Source of the DNA: Roseicyclus sp.
GTDB lineage: Bacteria; Pseudomonadota; Alphaproteobacteria; Rhodobacterales; Rhodobacteraceae
DNA length: 7,038 nt
NCBI GenBank assembly: GCA_018401055.1
Contig: JAGYLB010000003.1
Span: 1 to 7,038 of the forward strand
Direction of reading: 5' to 3'
Part shown: positions 1 to 5,437 of the stretch, one piece after another
How positions within the stretch are numbered: the stretch's first letter is position 1
How the letters are laid out: every line of letters starts with the position of its first letter
Translations under genes and position numbers: made by a program
Notes under the pieces: model-generated
What the model was told of the DNA's origin: nothing
Databases searched by the model: none
Seen by the model: only the letters and a program-made list of their open reading frames with translations

Positions 1-114
1 TCCTGCCGTATGCGCGATGATCTCATGGCCGTTTTCAAGCTCGACCCGGAATGTCGCGTTGGGCAGGAGTTCCTTTACGACGCCGGGAAATTCGAGCATT
101 TCTTCCTTGGCCAT
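1..114 (-). CDS. infA: Translation initiation factor IF-1 (partial, N-terminal 38 residues)
   Basis: IF-1 binds the A site of the 30S ribosomal subunit during initiation and works with IF-2 and IF-3. The gene starts at the ATG at 114 and runs off the left edge, so 38 of the usual 72 or so residues are visible. The translation begins [20 protein letters not shown] and continues through [17 protein letters not shown], which is the recognisable first half of the IF-1 OB fold. An AAGGAG Shine-Dalgarno lies 5 bases before the ATG. In related genomes, as I recall, infA directly follows the low-molecular-weight phosphatase gene; here three extra genes stand between them. A 70-base leader with two hairpins separates it from the nitrilase-like gene, so it may have its own promoter or leader control. 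Identity is very secure despite the truncation. Confidence 0.96.
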   Translation of the reverse strand, partial: MAKEEMLEFPGVVKELLPNATFRVELENGHEIIAHTAG

Positions 115-119
115 GGTCA

Positions 120-125
120 CTCCTT
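120..125 (-). promoter_or_regulatory. Shine-Dalgarno of infA
   Basis: The minus strand reads AAGGAG followed by TGACC and then the ATG of infA, giving a 5-base spacing. It is one of the two strongest ribosome binding sites in the window, as expected for a highly expressed translation factor. Confidence 0.8.
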
Positions 126-132
126 GTCATGC

Positions 133-149
133 GCACCGCGCGGCGGTGC
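133..149 (-). other. Perfect 7-bp hairpin in the infA leader
   Basis: The arms GCACCGC and GCGGTGC are perfect complements around a 3-base loop. In the minus-strand transcript the hairpin ends 7 bases before the infA Shine-Dalgarno. There is no following U-run, so it does not look like an intrinsic terminator. It could shape translation of infA or protect the 5' end of a processed message; that role is inference. Confidence 0.45.
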
Positions 150-166
150 AGGTGGCGGGTAGATGC

Positions 167-178
167 GCCCCTCGGGGC
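167..178 (-). other. Short GC hairpin just after the nitrilase-like gene
   Basis: GCCCC and GGGGC arms flank a 2-base loop, and the hairpin begins a few bases after the TGA of the upstream gene (185-187). It lacks a T-run on the transcript side. At most it is a weak attenuator or a 3' end stabiliser; it may also be a chance product of high GC. Confidence 0.3.
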
Positions 179-184
179 AGATTT

Positions 185-1078
185 TCAAGGCAAATCTGAC
201 CTGCGCCCCGCATCATCGGCGCGCAAGGCGCTTTCCGGCCAATGGGCGTGGTTGAACACGGCCCCCTCGGCCCTGACACGGGCGATGGCGGCAAGGTCGA
301 TCTCGGCCATGACCCAACCGGGGTCGTTGAGCGCACCCTGCGCCAGAATGCCGTCCTCGGGGAAGCCCAGATCGGACGGACCGAAGATGCCTGCCGCCCC
401 CACGTTCTCGTCCACTGCGGGCGACCAGGGCGCATCGCCCACGGTTGGGGATTGCACGACGACGCATTGCCCCTCGAGCGCGCGGGCCATGGCGCCGATG
501 CGCACACGGTTGTAGCCGTGGACAGTGTCGGTGCAGGACGGGACCAGCAGGATTTCGGCACCCTGATCGATCAAGGCGCGCCCAAGCAGCGGGAATTCCG
601 CGTCATAACAGATAAGGATGCCGATGCGGCCAAGCGGCGTGTCGATCACCTCGAGCGGATCACCGGGTACGACATTCCAGGTCTCGCGTTCGAAGCGGGT
701 CATCACCTGTTTGTCCTGATAGGCGACAAAGGGCGCGTCGGCATCGGGCCCCACCAGCCAGGCGCGGTTGACGGGACGCGCGCGGCCTTCGTCGAATACA
801 GGACCGGAGGGGCACAGGATATGGACGCCGTAACCTTGTGCCAGATCGGCCAACAGGTGGTCGGCGCGTTCGGCCAATCCGGCGGCGGCGTGGAGCGATG
901 CCTCGAGATCATGGGCGGCACCTGCAATGGCGGCCAACTCCATGCGGGCGTATTCGGGAAAGACCAGCAGGTCGGCCCCGGCATGGGCGGCCTCGCGCAC
1001 CCAGGCGATCTGCTTTTCGGCATAGTCGATCCAGGTGTCGAAGCGGTCGAGCGGATAGGCGGCGGTGGCGATCTTCAT
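185..1078 (-). CDS. Carbon-nitrogen hydrolase (nitrilase superfamily amidase)
   Basis: Members hydrolyse amide or nitrile C-N bonds through a Glu-Lys-Cys triad and are usually cytoplasmic. This protein has 297 residues, a normal length for a single-domain member. The triad is visible: E42 in LLVFPEYARME, K123 in YQDKQVMTRFERE and C157 in GILICYDAEF. Other family features are LVPSCTD near residue 178 and the C-terminal block around 209-245 (SPTVGDAPWSP, GIFGPSDLGFPEDG). There is no signal peptide or membrane segment. The ATG at 1078 overlaps the stop of the upstream GNAT gene as ATGA, which fixes the start and implies coupled translation. The substrate cannot be read from the sequence. It resembles the hydrolase half of YhcX-type GNAT/nitrilase fusion proteins, so it may act on the same metabolite as its GNAT neighbour (inference). 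Confidence 0.92.
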   Translation of the reverse strand: MKIATAAYPLDRFDTWIDYAEKQIAWVREAAHAGADLLVFPEYARMELAAIAGAAHDLEASLHAAAGLAERADHLLADLAQGYGVHILCPSGPVFDEGRARPVNRAWLVGPDADAPFVAYQDKQVMTRFERETWNVVPGDPLEVIDTPLGRIGILICYDAEFPLLGRALIDQGAEILLVPSCTDTVHGYNRVRIGAMARALEGQCVVVQSPTVGDAPWSPAVDENVGAAGIFGPSDLGFPEDGILAQGALNDPGWVMAEIDLAAIARVRAEGAVFNHAHWPESALRADDAGRRSDLP

Positions 1079-1659
1079 AGGGGCTTGATCCAGACCTTAA
1101 GGGATTTGGGGGTCTCCATCGCCTCACCGATGTCGCGCCAACGGATCGTGGTCGTCACGCCATCCAGCGGGGCGTAGCCGAAATGCCGCCAGACCGGATC
1201 GAGGGGCATTGCAGCCACAGGCCGCATCGGGTGGTTATCGGGGCGGATGACAGCACAAAAGATTGCATAAGTGCAACCGATCAACTTCGCATGCGCCTCC
1301 CGAAGGGCAAAGAAAGACCGGTAGGCGCCCTGACCCCTGCCCGATTCAAGCATAACGGATTCAGCGCAATAGTAGACGTTCTTTACGTCGATTGGCAGCG
1401 CCTTCTCCAAATCTGCCGCCACCTCGGAATGATCGGATAAAGGCAATCCTGTCGAGCCGCCGACAAGCGTGTCACCATCGAAGGCCGCCACCATAAGGCT
1501 GTCGGAGCGGGCGTAATCGGCCAGATAGCGGCGCTCGTAATCCGGATCGCCATCGTAGAGGTAGGGCCAATCGCGGAACACGGTCATGCGCAGCCCAGCG
1601 AAGGGCTCGACCATCGCGGCGATCTGCGCGCCGCGATATTCGCGGATGGTCAGGCTCAT
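1075..1659 (-). CDS. GNAT family N-acetyltransferase (cassette member)
   Basis: A 194-residue protein starting MSLTIREYRG at the ATG at 1659. The open frame extends further upstream to 1911, but that part overlaps the KSI-like gene in another frame and is not coding. The start is set by an ATGA overlap with the upstream stop. The family hallmarks I recognise are FRDWPYLYDGDPDYERRYL (29-46), the acetyl-CoA loop region ESVMLESGRGQGAY (100-113), REAHA (120-124), and a C-terminal block with RPDNHPMRPVAAMPLDPVW (139-157) leading into HFGY. In the usual R-x-x-G-x-G/A loop the last position appears to be Tyr113 here, a possible deviation. The stretch 1261-1440 inside the gene has about 54% GC by my count, clearly below neighbouring genes. 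It is tightly coupled to the KSI-like and nitrilase-like genes. The acetyl acceptor is unknown. Confidence 0.88.
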   Translation of the reverse strand: MSLTIREYRGAQIAAMVEPFAGLRMTVFRDWPYLYDGDPDYERRYLADYARSDSLMVAAFDGDTLVGGSTGLPLSDHSEVAADLEKALPIDVKNVYYCAESVMLESGRGQGAYRSFFALREAHAKLIGCTYAIFCAVIRPDNHPMRPVAAMPLDPVWRHFGYAPLDGVTTTIRWRDIGEAMETPKSLKVWIKPL

Positions 1660-2060
1660 CTTGAGACCTGCGCCACCCAATCGGCAAGGTTGTAATAGGT
1701 CACGATGCGGGCGATCTGGCCGTCGCGGACGGTGAAAAAGCCACCTGCGGGCAGGCTGTAGGTCTGGCCGCGCGCCTCGGGAAGTCCCTTGTCGGTGACA
1801 TTGTATGTTCCGTGCACGGTGAACTCGGCGGCTGCCCGCGTGCCGTCGGGCGTGACCATGATCACCATGTCCTCCAGCCGTTCGGAGTAGCAGCGCGCCA
1901 TGTGATCGCAAAAGGCGCGAAAGGCGATGGTGCCGCGCCGCACCTGCCCTTCGTTGACGTGATGTGCGACATCGGGGGCAAGACAGGCGATCATGCCATC
2001 CGCATCACCCTCGTTGAAGGCGGCGTAGTAGCGGGCAATGAGGGCGGCGGTGTCATCCAT
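1656..2060 (-). CDS. Ketosteroid isomerase-related / SnoaL-like protein
   Basis: A 134-residue NTF2-like alpha+beta-barrel protein. Segments that fit the KSI-related family I recall as TIGR02096 are LIARYYAAFNEGDADGMIACL (residues 7-27), LAPDVAHHVNEG (27-38), DGTRAAAEFTVHGTY (72-86), LPEARGQTYSLPAGGFF (93-109) and IVTYYNLADWV (119-129). Such folds bind small hydrophobic or polar ligands and catalyse isomerisations, hydrolyses or none; the reaction here is unknown. Two ATGs are available, at 2066 and 2060. I choose 2060 because AAGGAG lies exactly 6 bases before it and directly abuts the other. The gene overlaps the end of the phosphatase gene by 8 bases (ATGGATGA), and its own stop overlaps the next start as ATGA. 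It is the first gene of a three-gene coupled unit. Confidence 0.87.
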   Translation of the reverse strand: MDDTAALIARYYAAFNEGDADGMIACLAPDVAHHVNEGQVRRGTIAFRAFCDHMARCYSERLEDMVIMVTPDGTRAAAEFTVHGTYNVTDKGLPEARGQTYSLPAGGFFTVRDGQIARIVTYYNLADWVAQVSR

Positions 2061-2523
2061 GGTCATCTCCTTGCATGGGCGGGCCGAAACGGGCGATCAT
2101 CCGCTCGACGATCTGGTCGCGGGCCTGCCTGTAGCTGGCCAGTTTCGCCTCGCGCGTTTCGCCAAGGCCGGTGGGATCGAGGATGGGCCAGTATTCCACA
2201 TCCAGGTGGAAATGCCGCGTCAGATCCAGCGCCCGGCGCTGGCTGGCGGGCGACAGCGCCACGATCACATCAAAGCCCGACAGGTCGTCGCCCCATTGGT
2301 GCATGTCGTCGAAACTGCGCACCCTGTGGCGTTGCAATTCCACCCCCAGTTCCTGGCAGACGGTCACCGCGAAGCCGTCGATTTCCAGGTCGTTCTTGAC
2401 CCCCGCCGACTGCACATAGGCGCGGTGGCCGTAGAATTTCTTCATCAGCCCCTCGGCCATGGGCGAGCGCGTCGCGTTGTGATCGCAACAAAACAGCACC
2501 GAGGAGGGGAAATCGCCGGTCAC
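2053..2523 (-). CDS. Low-molecular-weight phosphatase family protein
   Basis: A 156-residue protein of the low-molecular-weight protein tyrosine phosphatase/arsenate reductase fold. The P-loop C-x5-R-S is present as C13-DHNAT-R19-S20, preceded by SSVLFC. The probable general-acid Asp is D116 in WPILDPTGLGE, followed by YRQARDQIVERM. The start is the GTG at 2523: it is 10 bases after the UPF0262 stop, and no later start keeps the full beta strand before the catalytic Cys except the valine codon at residue 9. A GGAGG lies only 2 bases before the GTG, which is unusually close. No arsenic-resistance neighbours are present, so I would not call it arsC. In Rhodobacterales it normally sits between UPF0262 and infA. 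The substrate is unknown; dephosphorylation of a protein or small molecule is the default assumption. Confidence 0.88.
   Translation of the reverse strand: MTGDFPSSVLFCCDHNATRSPMAEGLMKKFYGHRAYVQSAGVKNDLEIDGFAVTVCQELGVELQRHRVRSFDDMHQWGDDLSGFDVIVALSPASQRRALDLTRHFHLDVEYWPILDPTGLGETREAKLASYRQARDQIVERMIARFGPPMQGDDHG
2067..2072 (-). promoter_or_regulatory. Shine-Dalgarno deciding the KSI-like gene start
   Basis: The minus strand reads AAGGAG, then ATGACC, then ATG. The first ATG abuts the Shine-Dalgarno, while the second is 6 bases away, the normal distance. This favours initiation at 2060, making the protein two residues shorter than the longest reading. Confidence 0.65.
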
Positions 2524-2533
2524 ACCCTCCCCC

Positions 2534-3016
2534 TCAGGCCCCGAAATGCAAAACGCAGATCAGCGTGAACAGACGCCGCGCGGTATCGGTATCGACCTCG
2601 GCCTTGCCGTCGAGCCGTTCTTGCAAGATGCGGGCACCCTCGTTGTGGATACCGCGCCGCGCCATGTCGATCGCCTCGATCTGGCTGGGCGGCAGGGTCT
2701 TGACCGCCTTGTAGTAGCTTTCGCAGATCTGCCAGTAATCCTTGACCACCTGCCGAAAGGGCGAGAGCGAGAGGTGAAACTCGGCGGCGTCTTGCGCATC
2801 CTCGGTGTTGACGTCGAAAACCAGCCGCTTTTCCCGGATCGCCAGCGTCAGATGATAGGGTCCGGGCGGCACGCTGCGGTCTTCGCGGGCGGGCAGCACA
2901 AAGGAATTGTCCTCAAGCAGGTCAAAGATGGCGACGCGGCGTTCTTGTTCGATCTCGGGCGTGGGGGCAGGCATCCCCTCCATGTCGATCTCGATATGGG
3001 TGATCTGCATGCTCAC
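2534..3016 (-). CDS. UPF0262 family protein
   Basis: A 160-residue cytoplasmic protein of unknown function. It is recognised by IEQERRVAIFDLLEDNSF (22-39), GPYHLTLAIREKRLVFDV (52-69), the FHLSLSPFRQVVKDY stretch (80-94) and an acidic helix with SYYKAVKTLPPSQIEAIDM (100-118) before a C-terminal LQERLDGKAEVDTDTARRLF (131-150). The reading frame opens with GTG at 3016, which overlaps the hisD stop as GTGA; an ATG two codons later (3010) is the alternative. A GGAGG in the hisD tail is 7 bases before the GTG and 13 before the ATG, which favours the GTG. There is no signal peptide or membrane segment. Stable linkage to hisD and the phosphatase is what I recall for this family in alphaproteobacteria, but no role has been assigned as far as I know. 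Confidence 0.9.
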   Translation of the reverse strand: MSMQITHIEIDMEGMPAPTPEIEQERRVAIFDLLEDNSFVLPAREDRSVPPGPYHLTLAIREKRLVFDVNTEDAQDAAEFHLSLSPFRQVVKDYWQICESYYKAVKTLPPSQIEAIDMARRGIHNEGARILQERLDGKAEVDTDTARRLFTLICVLHFGA

Positions 3017-4338
3017 GCGCCCCCCTCCTCCGTCGCCGCGCGGTTCAGCCGGTCAAGGCGCGCGCGCACTGAAAGACCGTGCGCCTCAAGGCTCTCCGAG
3101 ATGGCCAGCGTCTGTGCCGACGGGCCTATGGCCTTGAGGGCTGTTGGGGTCATGCGGGCCAGTGTCGTGCGTTTCATGAAATCCAGAACCGAAAGCCCAC
3201 TGGAAAACCGGGCCGAGCGCGCCGTGGGCAAGACGTGGTTCGGCCCGCCGATGTAATCGCCGATCGCCTCGGGCGTCCACTGCCCAAGAAAGATCGCACC
3301 GGCATGGGTGATCTTTTCGCTCAAGGCCACAGGGTCGGCCACGCAAAGCTCAAGGTGTTCGGGGGCCGCGCGGTCCGACAGCTCCGCCGCCTCGTTCAGG
3401 TCGTGCACCGTGATGACGGCGCCGTAATCGCGCCAGCTGGCACCCGCGATGGCGCGCCGTTCCAGTGTCTCAAGCCGCTTGTCAACGGCAGCGGCCACGG
3501 CGCGACCGAAATCGGCGTCGGTGGTGATGAGGATGGATTGCGCGCTTTCGTCATGTTCGGCCTGAGACAGCAGGTCGAGAGCGATCCAATCGGGGTCGTT
3601 GTTACCGTCCGCGATCACGAGGATTTCCGATGGCCCCGCGATCATGTCGATGCCGACCTTACCAAAGACGCGGCGCTTGGCGGCGGCCACATAGGCATTG
3701 CCCGGCCCAGTGATCTTGTCGACGGGCGCGATGGTCTGCGTGCCGTAGGCCATTGCGGCGACAGCCTGCGCACCGCCGATGCGGTAGACCGTCTCGATCC
3801 CCGAAAGGTGGGCGGCCAGCAGCACCAACGGGTTGGACACGCCGTCGGGCGTGGGCGCGCACATCCCCAGCCGCTTCACGCCCGCCACCTGCGCCGGGAT
3901 CGCGTTCATCAGCACGCTCGACGGGTAGGAGGCGCGACCACCCGGCACGTAAAGCCCCGCCGCATCGACCGCCGTCCAGCGCCAGCCCAGCGTCGCACCC
4001 TCAGGATCGGTCCATTGCGCATCCTCGGGGCGTTGGCGGATGTGATAGGCGCGGATGCGCTCGGCGGCCTTTTCCAGCGCGGCGCGCTCGGAAGCGGGCA
4101 CTTGTGCTGTGGCCTGCGCAATTTCGTCGGCGCTGAAGGCCAGCGTTTCAGGCGTCAGCTGCAGTCGGTCATATCTTTCGGTCAGCTCGATCACGGCGGT
4201 ATCGCCGCGCGCGCGGACATCGGCGATGATGGCGGCCACGGCCTCATCGACCTCGGGCGCATCCTCGCGCTTCATCTCCAGCAGGGCGCGGAACCGGGTT
4301 TCGAAATCGGCGTCGCGGCTGTCAAGAAACTGGGGCAT
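3013..4338 (-). CDS. hisD: Histidinol dehydrogenase
   Basis: HisD carries out the last two steps of histidine biosynthesis, oxidising L-histidinol through the aldehyde to L-histidine with two NAD+ and one zinc ion. The protein has 441 residues, the usual length. Residues matching the well-studied E. coli enzyme are the zinc ligands Q259 and H262 (LLSQAEHDE), D361 (AIGDYIGGPNH) and H420 (SLEAHGLSVR), and the catalytic pair E327-H328 (APEHLEL). The signature GPGNAYVAAAKRRVFGKVGI (211-230) and the IAGPSEILVIAD block (233-244) are intact. The ATG at 4338 is preceded by AGAAGG at a 10-base distance. The downstream UPF0262 start overlaps its stop. No other his genes are in the window. Placement of hisD with murA and infA rather than in a his operon is typical for this group as I recall it. 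Confidence 0.98.
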   Translation of the reverse strand: MPQFLDSRDADFETRFRALLEMKREDAPEVDEAVAAIIADVRARGDTAVIELTERYDRLQLTPETLAFSADEIAQATAQVPASERAALEKAAERIRAYHIRQRPEDAQWTDPEGATLGWRWTAVDAAGLYVPGGRASYPSSVLMNAIPAQVAGVKRLGMCAPTPDGVSNPLVLLAAHLSGIETVYRIGGAQAVAAMAYGTQTIAPVDKITGPGNAYVAAAKRRVFGKVGIDMIAGPSEILVIADGNNDPDWIALDLLSQAEHDESAQSILITTDADFGRAVAAAVDKRLETLERRAIAGASWRDYGAVITVHDLNEAAELSDRAAPEHLELCVADPVALSEKITHAGAIFLGQWTPEAIGDYIGGPNHVLPTARSARFSSGLSVLDFMKRTTLARMTPTALKAIGPSAQTLAISESLEAHGLSVRARLDRLNRAATEEGGA

Positions 4339-4383
4339 CGGGGGTTCGCCTTCTACGGACCGTCGTCAGGTCGGGGCCAGATA

Positions 4384-4398
4384 GCGCGCGGGGCGCGC
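4384..4398 (-). other. GC-only hairpin between the GNAT gene and hisD
   Basis: GCGCGC repeats itself as its own complement around a 3-base loop, a perfect 6-bp stem within the 87-base gap (4339-4425). No U-run follows on the minus-strand transcript, so intrinsic termination is doubtful; it could be a pause or processing site, or chance in GC-rich DNA. I see no clear promoter elsewhere in this gap. Confidence 0.3.
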
Positions 4399-4425
4399 GG
4401 CCTCAAGCGCGCAACACGCCGCGGA

Positions 4426-4923
4426 TCAGCCCGCATCAAGCGCAAGGACCATCACCAGCGTGTCGGTAAAGCGCGCGCCGTCGTGCATCGCGCGCGGCAT
4501 CTTGCCCACCTGCTTGAATCCCGCGCGGGCGTAGCTGGCGATGGCGGCGGCGTTCCAGTCGGCGACCTCAAGCTCCAGTTGCAGCAGACCCTCGCCCCGG
4601 GCCGCCTCGGCCATGGCGGCGAAAAGACGGGCGGCATGCCCCTGCCCCCGCGCCTCGGGTCGCAGGTAGACGGCGACGACCTCGCCCCTGTGGGTGTTGC
4701 GGCTGCCGGGGCGGCGCTGGAACCCGGCGGTGCCAAGGATGCGCGGGCCGTCGAACACCGCCAGCGTATGGACCTTGGTCAGCCAGTCGCGGATCTCACG
4801 CTCGGGCTTGGCTGACCATTCGGCTTGGGTGGAGCCGAAGGCGCGGGGTGCTGCGCGCAACATGTCGAGGCGGATCTCGCGGAACCGCGCCCAGTCCAAG
4901 GGGTCGAGGCGGCGGATCGTCAT
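4426..4923 (-). CDS. GNAT family N-acetyltransferase
   Basis: A 165-residue acetyl-CoA-dependent acetyltransferase starting MTIRRLDPLDWARFREIRLD at the ATG at 4923. The open frame continues upstream to 5202, but only as the opposite frame of the DUF2948 gene. Motif A is clear: VVAVYLRPEARGQGHAARLF (82-101), with the pyrophosphate loop R92-G-Q-G-H-A97. Motif B with N124 and ASYARAGFKQVGKM (129-142) completes the fold. It is a different subfamily from the other GNAT protein in the window. It resembles RimI- or antibiotic-acetyltransferase-like members, but the substrate cannot be told. No good Shine-Dalgarno precedes the ATG. It is flanked by gaps of 49 and 87 bases, in contrast to the overlapped core genes around it, which suggests a later insertion between DUF2948 and hisD. 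Confidence 0.88.
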   Translation of the reverse strand: MTIRRLDPLDWARFREIRLDMLRAAPRAFGSTQAEWSAKPEREIRDWLTKVHTLAVFDGPRILGTAGFQRRPGSRNTHRGEVVAVYLRPEARGQGHAARLFAAMAEAARGEGLLQLELEVADWNAAAIASYARAGFKQVGKMPRAMHDGARFTDTLVMVLALDAG

Positions 4924-4972
4924 CGCGGGGCGGCCCAGGCGCGGGTCGGGATCGCGAGTGCCCCACCTTGGG

Positions 4973-5437
4973 TCATTCGGGGTGGCGCGGCGTCTGGCCC
5001 GAAGGGGCGACATAGGGCCGTGTGACATCGCGCAGCGTGACCTCGATCGTCTCGACATCAACAGCGATGGCGCCATCGCCCGCCAGAACCAGCGTGATGC
5101 GGCCCGTGCCATCCTCACCTTCGGTCCAGTCCAGTGCAAGGATCGACAGCACCAGATCCCGATCCGCGCGGTCGATGCCCTGCGTGGCCACGGCCAGCGC
5201 ATCCTCGATCACCAGCACCGCCTGCACACGTTCGGGGCCGCCCATGCCCACCTCTTCCCAGCGGAACCGGTTGAGCAGGAGGGCGAAGCGGCGGCGGCGG
5301 CGGTCCCATGTCATCTCGGAGACCGGAAAGACGGCATCTTGCGCCAAGGCCGAGATCACCTTGAGATCCTCGGCGTCGAACGCGCGAAGCGCGACCGGGC
5401 CGCCTGCCGCATCCTCGAAGCGCGCATCCTCACCCAT
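4973..5437 (-). CDS. DUF2948 family protein
   Basis: A 154-residue protein of unknown function, recognised as DUF2948 by [20 protein letters not shown] (17-36), the [20 protein letters not shown] stretch (42-61), [14 protein letters not shown] (70-83) and a beta-rich C-terminal half ([28 protein letters not shown]). The ATG at 5437 lies inside the end of murA, with the two genes overlapping by 8 bases (ATGGGTGA); the open frame before it is not coding. No convincing Shine-Dalgarno is visible, so translation is probably coupled to murA. There are no transmembrane segments or signal peptide, so it is probably cytoplasmic. The conserved pairing with murA is suggestive of a shared expression need, but no function is known to me. 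Confidence 0.87.
   Translation of the reverse strand: MGEDARFEDAAGGPVALRAFDAEDLKVISALAQDAVFPVSEMTWDRRRRRFALLLNRFRWEEVGMGGPERVQAVLVIEDALAVATQGIDRADRDLVLSILALDWTEGEDGTGRITLVLAGDGAIAVDVETIEVTLRDVTRPYVAPSGQTPRHPE

Noticed and set aside
154..188. Minus-strand promoter for infA starting with TTGAAA (183-188)
   Set aside because: The -35-like hexamer is good, but 17 bases later the sequence is CATCTA, a poor -10 match, and the TTGAAA overlaps the stop of the nitrilase-like gene. Too weak to list.
242..1177. 311-residue plus-strand open frame
   Set aside because: It is antisense to the nitrilase-like gene, whose catalytic Glu, Lys and Cys are all in place on the minus strand.
1660..1911. N-terminal extension of the cassette GNAT frame
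   Set aside because: The region encodes the KSI-like protein in another frame. The extension is Arg/His-rich, and the ATGA overlap at 1656-1659 gives a natural start.
2053..2523. Arsenate reductase (arsC) naming of the phosphatase-like gene
   Set aside because: The fold is shared, but there are no arsR, acr3 or arsB neighbours, and the gene belongs to the core operon, so a neutral phosphatase-family name is safer.
4384..4398. Intrinsic terminator before hisD
   Set aside because: The stem is strong but no T-run follows on the transcribed side, so a terminator call is not supported.
3079..4815. 578-residue open frame on the plus strand
   Set aside because: It lies antisense to hisD and the GNAT gene, both of which have intact motifs. 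Its translation is Arg/Gly/His-rich with no recognisable domain, as expected for the opposite strand of GC-rich genes.
4924..5202. N-terminal extension of the second GNAT frame
   Set aside because: It overlaps the DUF2948 gene and is low-complexity Arg/Ser-rich sequence; the GNAT fold begins at MTIRRLD.
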